From positions 1 to 64,000 of the forward strand of contig JAEYNR010000034.1 in NCBI GenBank assembly GCA_023412475.1: DNA of 64,000 bases, written 5' to 3'. The translations under genes and the position numbers were made by a program. This DNA is from Fibrobacterota bacterium. Lineage in GTDB: Bacteria > Fibrobacterota > Chitinivibrionia > Chitinivibrionales > Chitinispirillaceae. Below are positions 26,326-35,663 of the stretch, one piece after another (the first letter of the stretch is position 1; each line of letters begins with the position of its first letter). The notes under the pieces are model-generated. The model did not search any database. It had not been told where the DNA came from and worked only from the letters and a program-made list of their open reading frames with translations.

Positions 26326-27378
26326 ATGTACAAATCCGGCACAGTTACTCTGGCAATGATCTCTTTTTTAAGTTTAATTCTCAGTGGGGAAGGGCATGCT
26401 GAAAAATTAATAACTCAGCAATCCTATAAAACATTTTACCGGCTTGCTGGTTCGCCGGTTATGAAAATGTCAAAGGAGTCGGCCTGGAAAGCTGCAGTGC
26501 CTCAGGTTAAGCATGTCAAAATCCGGTCATCTATGGATGGATCTTTACAGCCTGCGTTATTTTACAATTCCGGTTCTGATAAAAAAAAGCCTTTACTGCT
26601 TGCGCTACACAGTTGGAGCGCCGACTATCAGCATCATTACAGCATACCGTTTGGAATTTGGGCTCTTATTAATGACTGGGTTCTTATTCACCCGGATTAC
26701 CGGGGGGCTTTTACAAATAAAAGTGCTACAGCTTCAGAGCTTGCTTTGCAGGACATTCTGGATGCTTTGAATTATGCACTCAACCATGCCAAAATAGATT
26801 CAAACAGGATATATATAACCGGTTTTTCGGGTGGCGCTATGCTTACTCTGATTATGGTTGGCAAGTATCCACAGCTTTGGGCTGGAGCGGCGGCCTGGGT
26901 GCCGGTGTATGATTTATCCAAGTGGTATCAGGAGTTAAAAAAGAGCAGGTATAACTATGCTGTTCATATACGCAACTCTTGTGGAGGGCCACCACTGGAA
27001 GGTTCAAAAAGTTTTCAGGAGTGTCAGAAAAGAAGTGTGAGCAGTTACCTTAAAAAAGCTTATGGAAAAAATGTTCCGGTTTATATTGCTGCAGGTATAA
27101 AAGATAATTTTGTTATGCCATCACATTCGATACTGGCCTTTAATGATCTGGCAGAAAAAGAAGATCGCATTGCTTTATACGACATGGCATATATAGATAA
27201 GTACAGGAAAATTCCAGATAATCTTGAAGCATCTTTTCAGGACAGTTTTTTCTCGGATGTCGGTTTGCCACTGCTTTTTGAACGTAAATCAAATACTGTA
27301 GTGTTGAAAATATTTGAAGGAAAGCATGATATAATATTTAACGCAGGGTTATACTGGTTAAGCAGACAAAGGAAATAG
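26326..27378 (+). CDS. Secreted alpha/beta hydrolase (prolyl oligopeptidase/esterase type)
   Basis: 350 residues with a signal peptide ending SGEGHA. The serine nucleophile is S168 in TGFSGGAM, preceded by LLLALHSWSADYQ, where the oxyanion-hole backbone would lie, and DYRGAF. D and H of the triad are probably in the DNFVMP stretch (AGIKDNFVMPSHS) and in FEGKHDI. It lies in a repeat-flanked position next to the acyltransferase. The substrate could be an ester of a polysaccharide or a peptide; the sequence does not decide it. Confidence 0.78.
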   Translation: MYKSGTVTLAMISFLSLILSGEGHAEKLITQQSYKTFYRLAGSPVMKMSKESAWKAAVPQVKHVKIRSSMDGSLQPALFYNSGSDKKKPLLLALHSWSADYQHHYSIPFGIWALINDWVLIHPDYRGAFTNKSATASELALQDILDALNYALNHAKIDSNRIYITGFSGGAMLTLIMVGKYPQLWAGAAAWVPVYDLSKWYQELKKSRYNYAVHIRNSCGGPPLEGSKSFQECQKRSVSSYLKKAYGKNVPVYIAAGIKDNFVMPSHSILAFNDLAEKEDRIALYDMAYIDKYRKIPDNLEASFQDSFFSDVGLPLLFERKSNTVVLKIFEGKHDIIFNAGLYWLSRQRK

Positions 27379-27400
27379 GCATGTTTCTGTGATGCAAGGA

Positions 27401-27426
27401 GTCAGGAATTTCAAAAAATTCCTGAC
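27401..27426. terminator. Bidirectional terminator hairpin
   Basis: GTCAGGAATTT and AAATTCCTGAC form a perfect 11-bp stem with a four-base loop between two convergent genes. No long T run follows, but its place and symmetry suit a shared terminator. Confidence 0.6.
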
Positions 27427-27442
27427 TTGATCACAAACAAGA

Positions 27443-28519
27443 TCACATTCTGGCGGGCATGATATTGAGGCCATCCCAGGCCCGGATCAATTTTCCTATG
27501 CGATCCCATCTTATCTTCAGAGGCAACTGCCAGAAAGGTTTTTCTTTATCCAGAGAGAAGTAGAGAATAAAGGCCTTTGCTTTGATGAAGTTGCGATTAA
27601 GATAGCCCCAGTACCTGGAATCCAGAGAATTATCTCTGTTGTCACCCATCATGAAGTAGTTATCATATTTTACTTTGTATTCGGTCACCGGTTTCTCATT
27701 CATGAAAAGAACGTAACGAAACTCTACAGTATCAGATGGGAATGCCGATTTTATATATTGCAGGTAGTAGTTGATTCTAACCCAGTTGTCAATTTGGTTG
27801 AGGTTAAAATATTCTTTACCACCATTGATGGGGTTTTGATAGACCACTTTGTTTTCATGCAGATCTGAGAGGGAAACATTGATTCCGTTAAAGGGGATCT
27901 GCCGATCATTGGCAAATTCACCATTGACATATAGTTGGTATTGGGCAGAGATTTTAGCCCTGGGGTTTTCCTGTCGAACAAGGTGCTTGAAGAAAAGAAA
28001 TTCACGCAATTCCAATTCTGAAGGCTGCATTACATCGCCTTTGGCAGGTATGCGCAATGGTTTGAAGTTAGTGATCATTTTATCTTCTAGTTCACCGTTT
28101 TCCTGGTATTTGCCATGAGGAGGCAGTTTAATCTCTTTGCCATCTACAATTAATCTTTGTGATTGGATTTCGATGGTCTGGCCCGGGCCGGCTACACATC
28201 GTTTTATGTAGTCTTTTTTGTCTGAGCCTGGATATTTAAAAATAATTACGTCACCGGTTTTAGGGTCGGTAACGGCCGGGAATCTCTGATTTATGCCCAG
28301 TTCATGTGAGAATGGTAAGATTGGAGCTCCATACATGAATTTTAGACCCAGAAGGAAATCTCCCACCAGAAGGCTGTTTTCCATTGATCCGGTTGGAATC
28401 TTGAATGCTTGAATTACGTAAACAATGGCAATAAGGGCCATTATGAGTGCAGAACCCATTTCTCTGAGGAAATGAAAGATGCCTGCCTGTTCTGATCGTC
28501 TTGCCGATGATGTTGACAA
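27443..28519 (-). CDS. lepB: Signal peptidase I, long form
   Basis: 358 residues. It cleaves signal peptides of secreted proteins at the inner membrane. One N-terminal span (about 23-40) leads to the nucleophile S45 in IPTGSMENSL; the general base is K106 in KDYIKRC. The late block MMGDNRDNSLDSRYWG is present. About 150 extra residues lie between the Lys block and the GDNRDNS block, compared with short Gram-positive enzymes, as in several FCB-type bacteria. The gene is on the minus strand downstream of the inositol-phosphatase-family gene. Confidence 0.93.
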   Translation of the reverse strand: MSTSSARRSEQAGIFHFLREMGSALIMALIAIVYVIQAFKIPTGSMENSLLVGDFLLGLKFMYGAPILPFSHELGINQRFPAVTDPKTGDVIIFKYPGSDKKDYIKRCVAGPGQTIEIQSQRLIVDGKEIKLPPHGKYQENGELEDKMITNFKPLRIPAKGDVMQPSELELREFLFFKHLVRQENPRAKISAQYQLYVNGEFANDRQIPFNGINVSLSDLHENKVVYQNPINGGKEYFNLNQIDNWVRINYYLQYIKSAFPSDTVEFRYVLFMNEKPVTEYKVKYDNYFMMGDNRDNSLDSRYWGYLNRNFIKAKAFILYFSLDKEKPFWQLPLKIRWDRIGKLIRAWDGLNIMPARM

Positions 28520-28708
28520 GGAAGTCCTCCGTAATAGTGATATGCTAATATTATACAGAAATATCTATAAAATTCGAAAAAGGGTACTGTAATATTGTCT
28601 GTTTCATCTTAAGAAAAAAAATGGCTATACAATTTAAAGTCTTCTAATTTAACGGATAAAATATGTCATGCACTACAGTGAGAGCTGGTTTTTTATTACC
28701 TGAGCTGT

Positions 28709-29473
28709 TCATGAATTCAGAGCTGAAATTATCTGTTTATGCAGAATCCCGTTAGACAGGACAATGTTTCCATTATGAGTGGATCGTATTCCGGAGATGT
28801 CTGAAAATTCCCCACCAGCTTCTTTTATGATACAAGCTGCCGCAGTGCAGTCCCACGCTTTATCCAGCAGATTTACACAGAGATCGAGTTTGCCGCTGGC
28901 GATGGCCACATATGAATAGGCATCCATGAAGCCATAGTTATAATTCCAGGCTTTCATAAGCCTTAAGAGCCGTTCTCCTTCTAATTGATCTGCTTTTTCC
29001 AGAAAGCCAAGTGCGCTTCCGATTGCGTTATTCAGGGAATCAGTTTTGGAGACAGAGATTTTCTCTCCATTGAGAAATGCTCCTGAGTTTTTTGCTCCCC
29101 AGCAAGTGATATTCATGGCTGGCAGATGGATCACTCCGACTACAGGGTCATGGTTTTCTTCGAGTGAGATGAGCACGCTGTGGGTTGGAATGCCGCGTAT
29201 AAAGGGTCTTGTTCCATCTAAAGGGTCTACAATCCAGCACCGATTGCTGTTTCCCTCATAGCTTCCGCTTTCTTCACCCATAAATCCATCATCGGGGAAA
29301 GCTCTAAGCAGTCTTTCCCGAATGAAATTTTCACACAATTTGTCTACTTCGGTTACAGGTGAGTGGTCCTGTTTGATCTCGATAGATAAACACTTGTGCT
29401 GGAATTCGAGCTGTTTTTTTCCTGCTTTGATGGCTGTATCAAGGCCAATAGCAAGTTCGGTGTTAAAGGACAT
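28709..29473 (-). CDS. Inositol monophosphatase family enzyme (possibly histidinol-phosphatase)
   Basis: 254 residues. Metal-binding motifs: GEES with E67/E68, DPLDGT at 83-88 and the late AWDCTAAACIIKEAGG. These Mg-dependent phosphatases remove phosphate from inositol phosphate, histidinol phosphate, fructose-1,6-bisphosphate or 3'-phosphoadenosine phosphate. The RPFIRGIPTHSVLIS sequence after DPLDGT is like the HisN subgroup, which I weigh only lightly. It has no his operon neighbours. Confidence 0.82.
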   Translation of the reverse strand: MSFNTELAIGLDTAIKAGKKQLEFQHKCLSIEIKQDHSPVTEVDKLCENFIRERLLRAFPDDGFMGEESGSYEGNSNRCWIVDPLDGTRPFIRGIPTHSVLISLEENHDPVVGVIHLPAMNITCWGAKNSGAFLNGEKISVSKTDSLNNAIGSALGFLEKADQLEGERLLRLMKAWNYNYGFMDAYSYVAIASGKLDLCVNLLDKAWDCTAAACIIKEAGGEFSDISGIRSTHNGNIVLSNGILHKQIISALNS

Positions 29474-29677
29474 GCTTAAATCTTTCTTTATAGGGTATAA
29501 TTTTTTTTAGATAGAGGAGCTCCGATGATTTTAAAATACTTTTTTGTGGTTTAATCGGCGCAGCTTTTAATTGGATGCACTTGGAATTTAATGTATAATA
29601 GGAAGTAGTGGTTGGGCTTTTTTCTGGATATCTCTTATATACTTTCCATTTGTTTAGGTTTCTCCTGAGTGACTAAT

Positions 29678-30214
29678 ATGAAATCGGATTTTTTTAAAAT
29701 TGGTCCGGTCATTTTGTTTTTACTGTTTTCGTTAAAAGCAGATGCATTTCAGGAAATAGTGTTAGAGGCGATCCCACGGGTGAGTCCGCCTCAGATCATA
29801 AAAAATCGCATAATATATAGTATAGATATCGTGTTTAAATCATTTGTGCCCCAGGAGCACTGGTTGTACTATGACAGGTCTAACAAAAAACTGATTATTG
29901 ATTTTTATGATGTTTCCATAAGTTCACCATCTTTGACAATCCTTGGCACCGATCTTATCAGTGATCCTGAAGTATGGAATATTGAATCATCCATGGCATT
30001 AACAGGCAAACGAGCGCAGGTGCGTTTCTCAATCAAGGATGGATTGCACTATGAGGCATTTCGTTCATCAGATTCAACGATCTGTTTGCAATTATGGAGG
30101 TATCTTGATACTTCGATTAATAAAAGAAAAATCAGGCCAGTATTAATCATTCCGGTAATTTCTACTCTTATTGCAGCAGCAATCGCAACAATTATTCTTG
30201 TGTCCAAAAAATAA
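29678..30214 (+). CDS. Exported protein with C-terminal membrane span, unknown
   Basis: 178 residues from ATG 29678; a GTG nine bases upstream is possible. The N-terminus (KSDFFKIGPVILFLLFSLKADA) looks like a signal peptide. The central part is beta-rich (IIYSIDIVFKSF, KKLIIDFYDV, KRAQVRFSI), reminiscent of AMIN-type periplasmic domains. The end has a hydrophobic segment followed by Lys-Lys. I do not recognise the family firmly. It precedes ssb by about 100 bases. Confidence 0.5.
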   Translation: MKSDFFKIGPVILFLLFSLKADAFQEIVLEAIPRVSPPQIIKNRIIYSIDIVFKSFVPQEHWLYYDRSNKKLIIDFYDVSISSPSLTILGTDLISDPEVWNIESSMALTGKRAQVRFSIKDGLHYEAFRSSDSTICLQLWRYLDTSINKRKIRPVLIIPVISTLIAAAIATIILVSKK

Positions 30215-30310
30215 TTTTTGAAGTCTTTGTTTCGACCATATTATTTCTTGCTTTTGTTAGAGGTCTAGATCATATTCATACTACTAAATTATTTTTAAAG
30301 GGAGGGTGCT

Positions 30311-30757
30311 ATGGGGGTTAATAAAGTTATCCTGATAGGAAATTTGGGTAAGGATCCTGAGCTGCGATATACACCGGGTGGTCAGGCGGTTGCTACATTT
30401 TCTCTGGCTACAACCGAGAGATGGAATGATAAGAATGGGCAGCGACAGGATCGTACGGAATGGCATAATATAGTGGTCTGGGGCAAGCTTGCAGAGTTGG
30501 TTAACCAGTATCTCAAGAAAGGACGCAGTGCCTATATTGAAGGGCGGATTACTACCCGATCATGGGATGATCGTGATGGGGTTAAAAAGTATCGTACAGA
30601 GATAGTGGCCAACCAGGTTCAGTTTCTTGGCAGTGCTAATTCCTCTGCTAATGATATGGAGCCATCTGTAATGGATCAGAATATTCCTGGATTTGACATG
30701 GCCCCGGTAGAACCGAGCATTGGCGGTGCTGCGGTGGATGAGGATCTTCCATTCTAA
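30311..30757 (+). CDS. ssb: Single-stranded DNA-binding protein
   Basis: 148 residues. OB-fold with MGVNKVILIGNLGKDPELRYTPGGQAVATFSLATTE, conserved aromatic residues (W in RTEWHNIVVWG), and the acidic tail ending DEDLPF that recruits partner proteins. It binds single-stranded DNA in replication and repair. AGGGAGG lies upstream. It is followed by a two-step hairpin with a T run. Confidence 0.96.
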   Translation: MGVNKVILIGNLGKDPELRYTPGGQAVATFSLATTERWNDKNGQRQDRTEWHNIVVWGKLAELVNQYLKKGRSAYIEGRITTRSWDDRDGVKKYRTEIVANQVQFLGSANSSANDMEPSVMDQNIPGFDMAPVEPSIGGAAVDEDLPF

Positions 30758-30770
30758 ACACTGAGAAAGT

Positions 30771-30831
30771 AAAGGTATCTGTTGTCTGGTTTTGCAGACG
30801 ATTCTGGATACCTTTATTAATCGTTTTTTTT
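30771..30831 (+). terminator. Intrinsic terminator after ssb
   Basis: Outer stem AAAGGTATC (30771-30779) with GATACCTTT (30807-30815), inner stem GTCTG with CAGAC, then CG followed by eight T. It lies 14 bases past the ssb stop. Confidence 0.75.
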
Positions 30832-30858
30832 AAGCATTGAGAAAACACCAGTTATTTC

Positions 30859-32106
30859 ATGATCTTAATTTTATTGATATTAGCCACCACCGTTTTTTTA
30901 GGAGCTTCAGCCTTTTTTTCAGCATCCGAAACTGCGCTTTTTTCTATTCCCAAAGAGCGCGTATCCTTTTTTGAGGGAAATCCTAAAAAATCCTTTCATA
31001 ACGTATTTCTGTTATTACATGATGGGCAGCGAACGATGCTGCTGATACTTCTGGGTAATACTTTTGTAAACATCACACTGACTGGTCTGATGTACTCTTT
31101 AGTTAATAGGATTATGGGAGTGCAATCACCGCTGCTGACTCTGGTAATTGCGACTTTGGTAATTGTTATATTTGGTGAATTACTGCCCAAAAATATAGCT
31201 TTAAAAAAAAATGAACTGATAGCCCCCTTTTTTTCCCCATATCTGTTTCATCTAAAAAATATTCTTAGCCCGGTTCTTACTATAACCCAAAGCACAAATC
31301 AGTTCTTTCTAAGTCGTTTCAGACAACACCTGCGAAAACCAAGCCCTTTTATCACTTTAGAAGAGTTGAAGACAGGAATTGCGGAATCTGCTAGAAATGG
31401 AGCAATCTCATCGGGTGAACAGAAGATAATTTTTGGAATTCTTAATAAAGGAGTTCTGCCGGTTAGAAAACTGATGACCCATCGCTCGCTTTTGCAGGTA
31501 ATTCCCGAGAATACGACCATAGCTTCAGCTTTAGAGAAGATGTTTGAGGCGAAACAGACCATTTTGCCGGTTAGAGATACCAGATATCACGAGCAGGTGA
31601 TTGGAATGGTAAGTCTTTCCAAATTGATAAAGGCAGACAGAAAGGCTTCTGTAGGCAAAGTGATGGAACCACCAGTATGGGTTCCTGAAAGTATTGAAAT
31701 TGCTGAACTGGTGAGGCTTCTTATAAATAATGACAATGACAAAGCCTGTGTGTTAGATGAATTCGGTACTTTCTGTGGTGTTTTTGCTCTTTCAACAGGT
31801 ATGAATAAGTTTCTGGAAGGTATTTTTCCGATGACAGCATTACCCCAGCGCACTGCTGACATCAAAACCATGATGTTTTCCGGGGCTCAGGACATTGGAC
31901 AAATCCAGGGCTGGTTACCTGAAGAATTGCAAAATTCCGATATTGAAGCCAGGACCTTGAATGGTTTGCTTACTAACTATATAGGCAAAATTCCAAAAAC
32001 AGGAGATAGATTTATGATTGATGGTTGGGATTTCTATATTATATTAGCTAATCCGACTAGAATTGAATCAGTTCTTATACGGAAGAGGAATGAAAATGAG
32101 TATTGA
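30859..32106 (+). CDS. CNNM/CorC-type membrane protein (HlyC/CorC family)
   Basis: 415 residues. An N-terminal DUF21 (CNNM) membrane domain (about 1-165, with FSASETALFSIPKERV and FGELLPKNIALKK), then two CBS domains (about 190-310) and a C-terminal CorC/HlyC transporter-associated domain (about 325-412). Members are linked to Mg/Co efflux or ion homeostasis; haemolysin naming is historical. It overlaps the next gene by 11 bases and is probably co-transcribed with it. Confidence 0.88.
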   Translation: MILILLILATTVFLGASAFFSASETALFSIPKERVSFFEGNPKKSFHNVFLLLHDGQRTMLLILLGNTFVNITLTGLMYSLVNRIMGVQSPLLTLVIATLVIVIFGELLPKNIALKKNELIAPFFSPYLFHLKNILSPVLTITQSTNQFFLSRFRQHLRKPSPFITLEELKTGIAESARNGAISSGEQKIIFGILNKGVLPVRKLMTHRSLLQVIPENTTIASALEKMFEAKQTILPVRDTRYHEQVIGMVSLSKLIKADRKASVGKVMEPPVWVPESIEIAELVRLLINNDNDKACVLDEFGTFCGVFALSTGMNKFLEGIFPMTALPQRTADIKTMMFSGAQDIGQIQGWLPEELQNSDIEARTLNGLLTNYIGKIPKTGDRFMIDGWDFYIILANPTRIESVLIRKRNENEY

Positions 32107-32755
32107 AATTTTGCTTTTAGGTATTTCTTGTTCCATGACCTTACTGGCATACATGATTGCAATTAATGCACATGGTACCACCAGATTGAGCCTTTCGTAC
32201 TTTTTGGCAACTTTGATGCTGGCTGGCAATGTCTGGGGAGTCATTCATTATGTTAACATAGGTCAAGATGATTATAGAATGCAGGAAATGAAGCGCATGG
32301 AGGCAGAAAATCGTCTGGCGGAGGAAAAAATTCTGGAGCAGCAAAGATCTTTGAAGAATAAAGAGAAAGAGATCGGAATGGTAGCGATATTTAATCCTGT
32401 CATAGCAACCGGAACTGGACTTGCCTCTTCCATGATTAACGCAAATTTTCAAGACGAAGCTCTGGAAGTGGATGCTCTGATTGGCAGAGCTATTGAATGT
32501 AGAAAGAAAGTAGAAAAGTTGAAGGAAGAATATCAGAACATTCAATTTTCCAATTCTTTTCTACCAAATGCCCGCCAGGAGGTGGATTCTGCTCTTCAAT
32601 TGCTGGGGGAGGCTGCGCTAACGTACAGAAGTTACTACAATGCTGAAGATACTCATCAGGAATTAACGAGAGAACGGATAGTGCGCAACAAAGCAAGACA
32701 GGCTTACCAGAAATTTAAAACTGCAAGCGATTTAATCTCTGCCTTGAAGAATTGA
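32096..32755 (+). CDS. Membrane protein with long coiled coil, unknown
   Basis: 219 residues from ATG 32096, preceded by GGAAGAGGAATGAAA; the ATG two codons earlier is an alternative. Two N-terminal spans (about 3-22 and 32-52) are followed by a heptad-rich region (MKRMEAENRLAEEKILEQQ) and two shorter helices. It overlaps the CorC gene end. No domain match is recalled. It may be a partner of the CorC protein, but nothing shows that directly. Confidence 0.55.
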   Translation: MSIEILLLGISCSMTLLAYMIAINAHGTTRLSLSYFLATLMLAGNVWGVIHYVNIGQDDYRMQEMKRMEAENRLAEEKILEQQRSLKNKEKEIGMVAIFNPVIATGTGLASSMINANFQDEALEVDALIGRAIECRKKVEKLKEEYQNIQFSNSFLPNARQEVDSALQLLGEAALTYRSYYNAEDTHQELTRERIVRNKARQAYQKFKTASDLISALKN

Positions 32756-32952
32756 ATCTGCTAATTTCTATAATACTTGTTTTTATTGACTCCTTAGTTG
32801 GAAGACATTCTTGATATAGTCTGAAATTGGAATTATTTTGTAGAGCTAAAAAAAGTATGTAGATAAAGAAAAAACAGGTAATTCTAAGATAACTTATTCG
32901 AAATTATATCAGTTTTGCGTAAGTTTTAACCTGTTTTACTGAGGTGATTGCT

Positions 32953-33483
32953 ATGATTATAAATATGCAAATTCTTTCCGAAGGCCATTCCACTTTGACT
33001 GGTACAACCAATCTTGAATCTGTCAAAGCTGATCTGCCTGCTTTTTTAGAAGAAGTCTCTTATACTGCAGAGATCGATCGGATGGGGCCTACTGCCTATG
33101 TCAATATTACTTTTAAAGGAACTTTTAAACTGCAATGCTCAAGATGCTTGAATGGTTTTCCTTTTTCGATTAACGATGAATTTAGATTGATAATTAAAGA
33201 GAGTACTGGCAATTGCAGTGTGCAGAGCGGCTCTGATGGTGTGGATTTTTACTATGACAATCGCCATGAACAGGTCGATATCGGTCCGGTGTTCTTTGAT
33301 GAGATCATGCTTTCTATTCCCTTGAAACCTCTATGTTCTGAATCTTGTGAAGGAATCGACATCGATGGTTTAACTAGTGTTTCTTTTGGGAGTGGAGAAA
33401 TGCTTCAAGAGAATAAAACCATTGATCCGCGATGGGAAGCATTGAAAAAGTTAAAAAAAATAAAGAATAAAATTAATTTTTAA
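32953..33483 (+). CDS. DUF177 (YceD) family protein
   Basis: 176 residues. DUF177 proteins are commonly found just upstream of rpmF; in plants and bacteria some are linked to 23S rRNA processing. The conserved Cys patterns CSRCLNGF and PLCSESCEGID are seen. The start is ATG 32953 with GAGGTG 6 bases upstream; a second ATG 12 bases later is possible. Together with rpmF and plsX it forms the classical gene order DUF177-rpmF-plsX-fabH. Confidence 0.85.
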   Translation: MIINMQILSEGHSTLTGTTNLESVKADLPAFLEEVSYTAEIDRMGPTAYVNITFKGTFKLQCSRCLNGFPFSINDEFRLIIKESTGNCSVQSGSDGVDFYYDNRHEQVDIGPVFFDEIMLSIPLKPLCSESCEGIDIDGLTSVSFGSGEMLQENKTIDPRWEALKKLKKIKNKINF

Positions 33484-33493
33484 GGGAGGTTAT

Positions 33494-33670
33494 ATGGCAG
33501 TACCAAAGAAACATCATTCCAGTGCACGACGTGACAAACGTCGAAGCCATTTGGCGCTTAAGCCATCAAAACCAGCTATTTGTTCGCACTGTAAGCAGCC
33601 AAAAACTGCTCACAGAGTTTGTAACAATTGTGGTTATTATGCAGGTGTTGAGGTTAGGCAGCCCGAATAA
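33494..33670 (+). CDS. rpmF: 50S ribosomal protein L32
   Basis: 58 residues, translated here from the DNA: begins MAVPKKHHSSARRDKRRSH and carries a zinc ribbon with C30, C33, C43 and C46 (CSHC and CNNC). It is a structural protein of the large ribosomal subunit. AGGGAGG lies four bases before the ATG. It follows DUF177 by 10 bases and precedes plsX by 28. The four-Cys form is the zinc-binding variant. Confidence 0.96.
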   Translation: MAVPKKHHSSARRDKRRSHLALKPSKPAICSHCKQPKTAHRVCNNCGYYAGVEVRQPE

Positions 33671-33698
33671 TAAAGCAATATAAAACAGTTTTCATAGT

Positions 33699-34670
33699 AT
33701 GGAAGAAATCCGCCTGGCTGTTGATGTTGAAAGTGGTGACTATGGTTCAAAAGTACTCATTACAGGTTTACTGGAAGCTCGTAAACTCTGTAAGACTCCT
33801 TTTAAAGCCTGGTTGTGTGGTGATCGAAATACTATAGAAGAAATACTTGCTCAGACAAGCAGCAAGAATACTGCAGGACGCTTTGAGATTGTTCATTGTT
33901 CAGATACAATATCTTCTCAGGAACAACGGGCACGTGTTTGGAAGAAAAAGGCCGATTCTGCCGCAGTACGATGTATTGCATTACAGAAGGAGGGTATTGT
34001 CGATGCCTCTGTTAGTGCTGGCGACACAGCAGTTTTAATGGGGGCGGCATTATTTATTCTGGGCCGATCTGAGGGTGCAGTACGTCCTGCTCTGGCTGCA
34101 TTTTTACCCACTGTGAAGCAAAAGCCGGTATTGTTACTGGATGTGGGTGCCAATCTTAATTGCAGAACAGAACATCTGGTGTCTTTTGCCCTTTTAGGGC
34201 ATGATTATGTAAAACGGTATCTTCAGAAGGAATCTGCTGCTGTTGCATTGCTCAATATTGGAACAGAACCGATTAAAGGCACACGGGTAATTTGTGATGC
34301 CGGGGAGATATTGAAAAAAAAATGCATCGATTATATCGGTTTTGTCGAAGGAAACGATTTGTTGGCTGGCGAAGCAGATGTGGTGGTTTGCGATGGTTTT
34401 ACAGGAAATGTTCTGCTGAAAACATGTGAAAGTTTTCATATACTAGTAAAATCAATGTTAGGTAAGAAAACTGATATTATAAAGAACCATATGGCTGCAT
34501 TTGACCCTGAAAACTATGGTGCTGCACCGTTTCTGGGTATCAAGGGCACAGTGCTTAAAGCTCATGGCGGCTCTTCATCGCGTGCTATTTCCCATGCGAT
34601 AATTGCTACAATCAAAGCAGTTCAGCTTGAGGCTGTATGGTCAAAAGTAGCGCGACCGAAAGGTGAATAA
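33699..34670 (+). CDS. plsX: Phosphate acyltransferase PlsX
   Basis: 323 residues. It makes acyl-phosphate from acyl-ACP for phospholipid synthesis. Recognisable blocks: RLAVDVESGDYG (family usually DAMGGD), VSAGDTAVLMGAALF (usually SAGNTGA), RPALAAFLP, LLLDVGANLNCRTEHL, GLNIGTEPIKG-like LLNIGTEPIKGTR, and VVCDGFTGNVLLKT. The deviations in the first and second blocks are conservative enough that the fold should be kept. The start ATG has no strong ribosome site. Only five bases separate it from fabH. Confidence 0.9.
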   Translation: MEEIRLAVDVESGDYGSKVLITGLLEARKLCKTPFKAWLCGDRNTIEEILAQTSSKNTAGRFEIVHCSDTISSQEQRARVWKKKADSAAVRCIALQKEGIVDASVSAGDTAVLMGAALFILGRSEGAVRPALAAFLPTVKQKPVLLLDVGANLNCRTEHLVSFALLGHDYVKRYLQKESAAVALLNIGTEPIKGTRVICDAGEILKKKCIDYIGFVEGNDLLAGEADVVVCDGFTGNVLLKTCESFHILVKSMLGKKTDIIKNHMAAFDPENYGAAPFLGIKGTVLKAHGGSSSRAISHAIIATIKAVQLEAVWSKVARPKGE

Positions 34671-34675
34671 AGATT

Positions 34676-35638
34676 GTGACAAAATTCAAACGTGCGCAGA
34701 TTATTTCTGTCGGTACTTTTGTTCCCGATAACATTATTACTAATAAAGATCTCGAAAAGATCGTTGATACTTCTGATGAATGGATACATCAAAGAACTGG
34801 CATTAAATGCAGACACATTGCACCTATGGATCAGCAGACAAGTGCATCTGAGTTAGGTGCCAAAGCTGCCAGACAGGCTCTGAAAAGAGCTGGAATGAGT
34901 CCTGATGATATACACGGTATAATATGTGCCACTTTTACCCCGGATTCGTTTTTCCCTTCCACTGCCTGCAGGATGCAATCTTCACTGGGATGTAAAAATG
35001 CTTTTGCGTTCGATATAAGCGCGGCTTGTGCAGGATTTGTTTATGCCTTGACTGTGGCTAATGGCATGATCCTTTCCGGACAAGCGGAAAATATCCTGGT
35101 GGTAGGTGCTGAGTTAATCTCCAGAACTCTTGATTGGAAAGACCGTTCAACTTGTATCTTGTTTGGGGATGGTGCCGGAGCTGTAGTATTGCAGGGTACA
35201 ACTCAGCAGGAAAAGGGGATAATTTCCAGTTACCTTGTCAGCGATGGCACTCAGGGCGATATACTTGAACTTCCTTCGTGGGGTGAAAACCGCACTATGC
35301 GAATGAAAGGAAACGAAGTTTTCAAACATGCTGTACGAAATATGGCTGAAGCATCCAATAAAGCCTTACATGCAGCAGGTCTGAAACTGGATGATGTGGA
35401 TTTTCTTATACCGCATCAGGCAAATATCCGAATCATTCAGGCTGTTGCACAAAGTCTCAATATTCCATCCAGTAAAGTTGTTTCCAATCTCGAACGATAT
35501 GGCAATACCTCTTCTGCCTCCATACCTATTGCACTGGAGGAGGTGTGGAACCAGGGCAATATTACCGAAGGAACCAGGGTCCTTATTACTGCACTGGGTG
35601 GTGGATTAGTGGCTGGTAGTGCTATTATTCGTTTTTAA
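34676..35638 (+). CDS. fabH: 3-oxoacyl-ACP synthase III
   Basis: 320 residues. It starts fatty acid synthesis by condensing an acyl-CoA with malonyl-ACP. The active Cys is C118 in DISAACAGFVYAL, with His in IPHQANIRI and Asn in ERYGNTSSASIPIAL. It has a GTG start directly after plsX. It is the first of the condensing enzymes of the operon. Confidence 0.97.
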   Translation: MTKFKRAQIISVGTFVPDNIITNKDLEKIVDTSDEWIHQRTGIKCRHIAPMDQQTSASELGAKAARQALKRAGMSPDDIHGIICATFTPDSFFPSTACRMQSSLGCKNAFAFDISAACAGFVYALTVANGMILSGQAENILVVGAELISRTLDWKDRSTCILFGDGAGAVVLQGTTQQEKGIISSYLVSDGTQGDILELPSWGENRTMRMKGNEVFKHAVRNMAEASNKALHAAGLKLDDVDFLIPHQANIRIIQAVAQSLNIPSSKVVSNLERYGNTSSASIPIALEEVWNQGNITEGTRVLITALGGGLVAGSAIIRF

Positions 35639-35663
35639 AACGTTTCAATAGGCGGAGTAAGTT

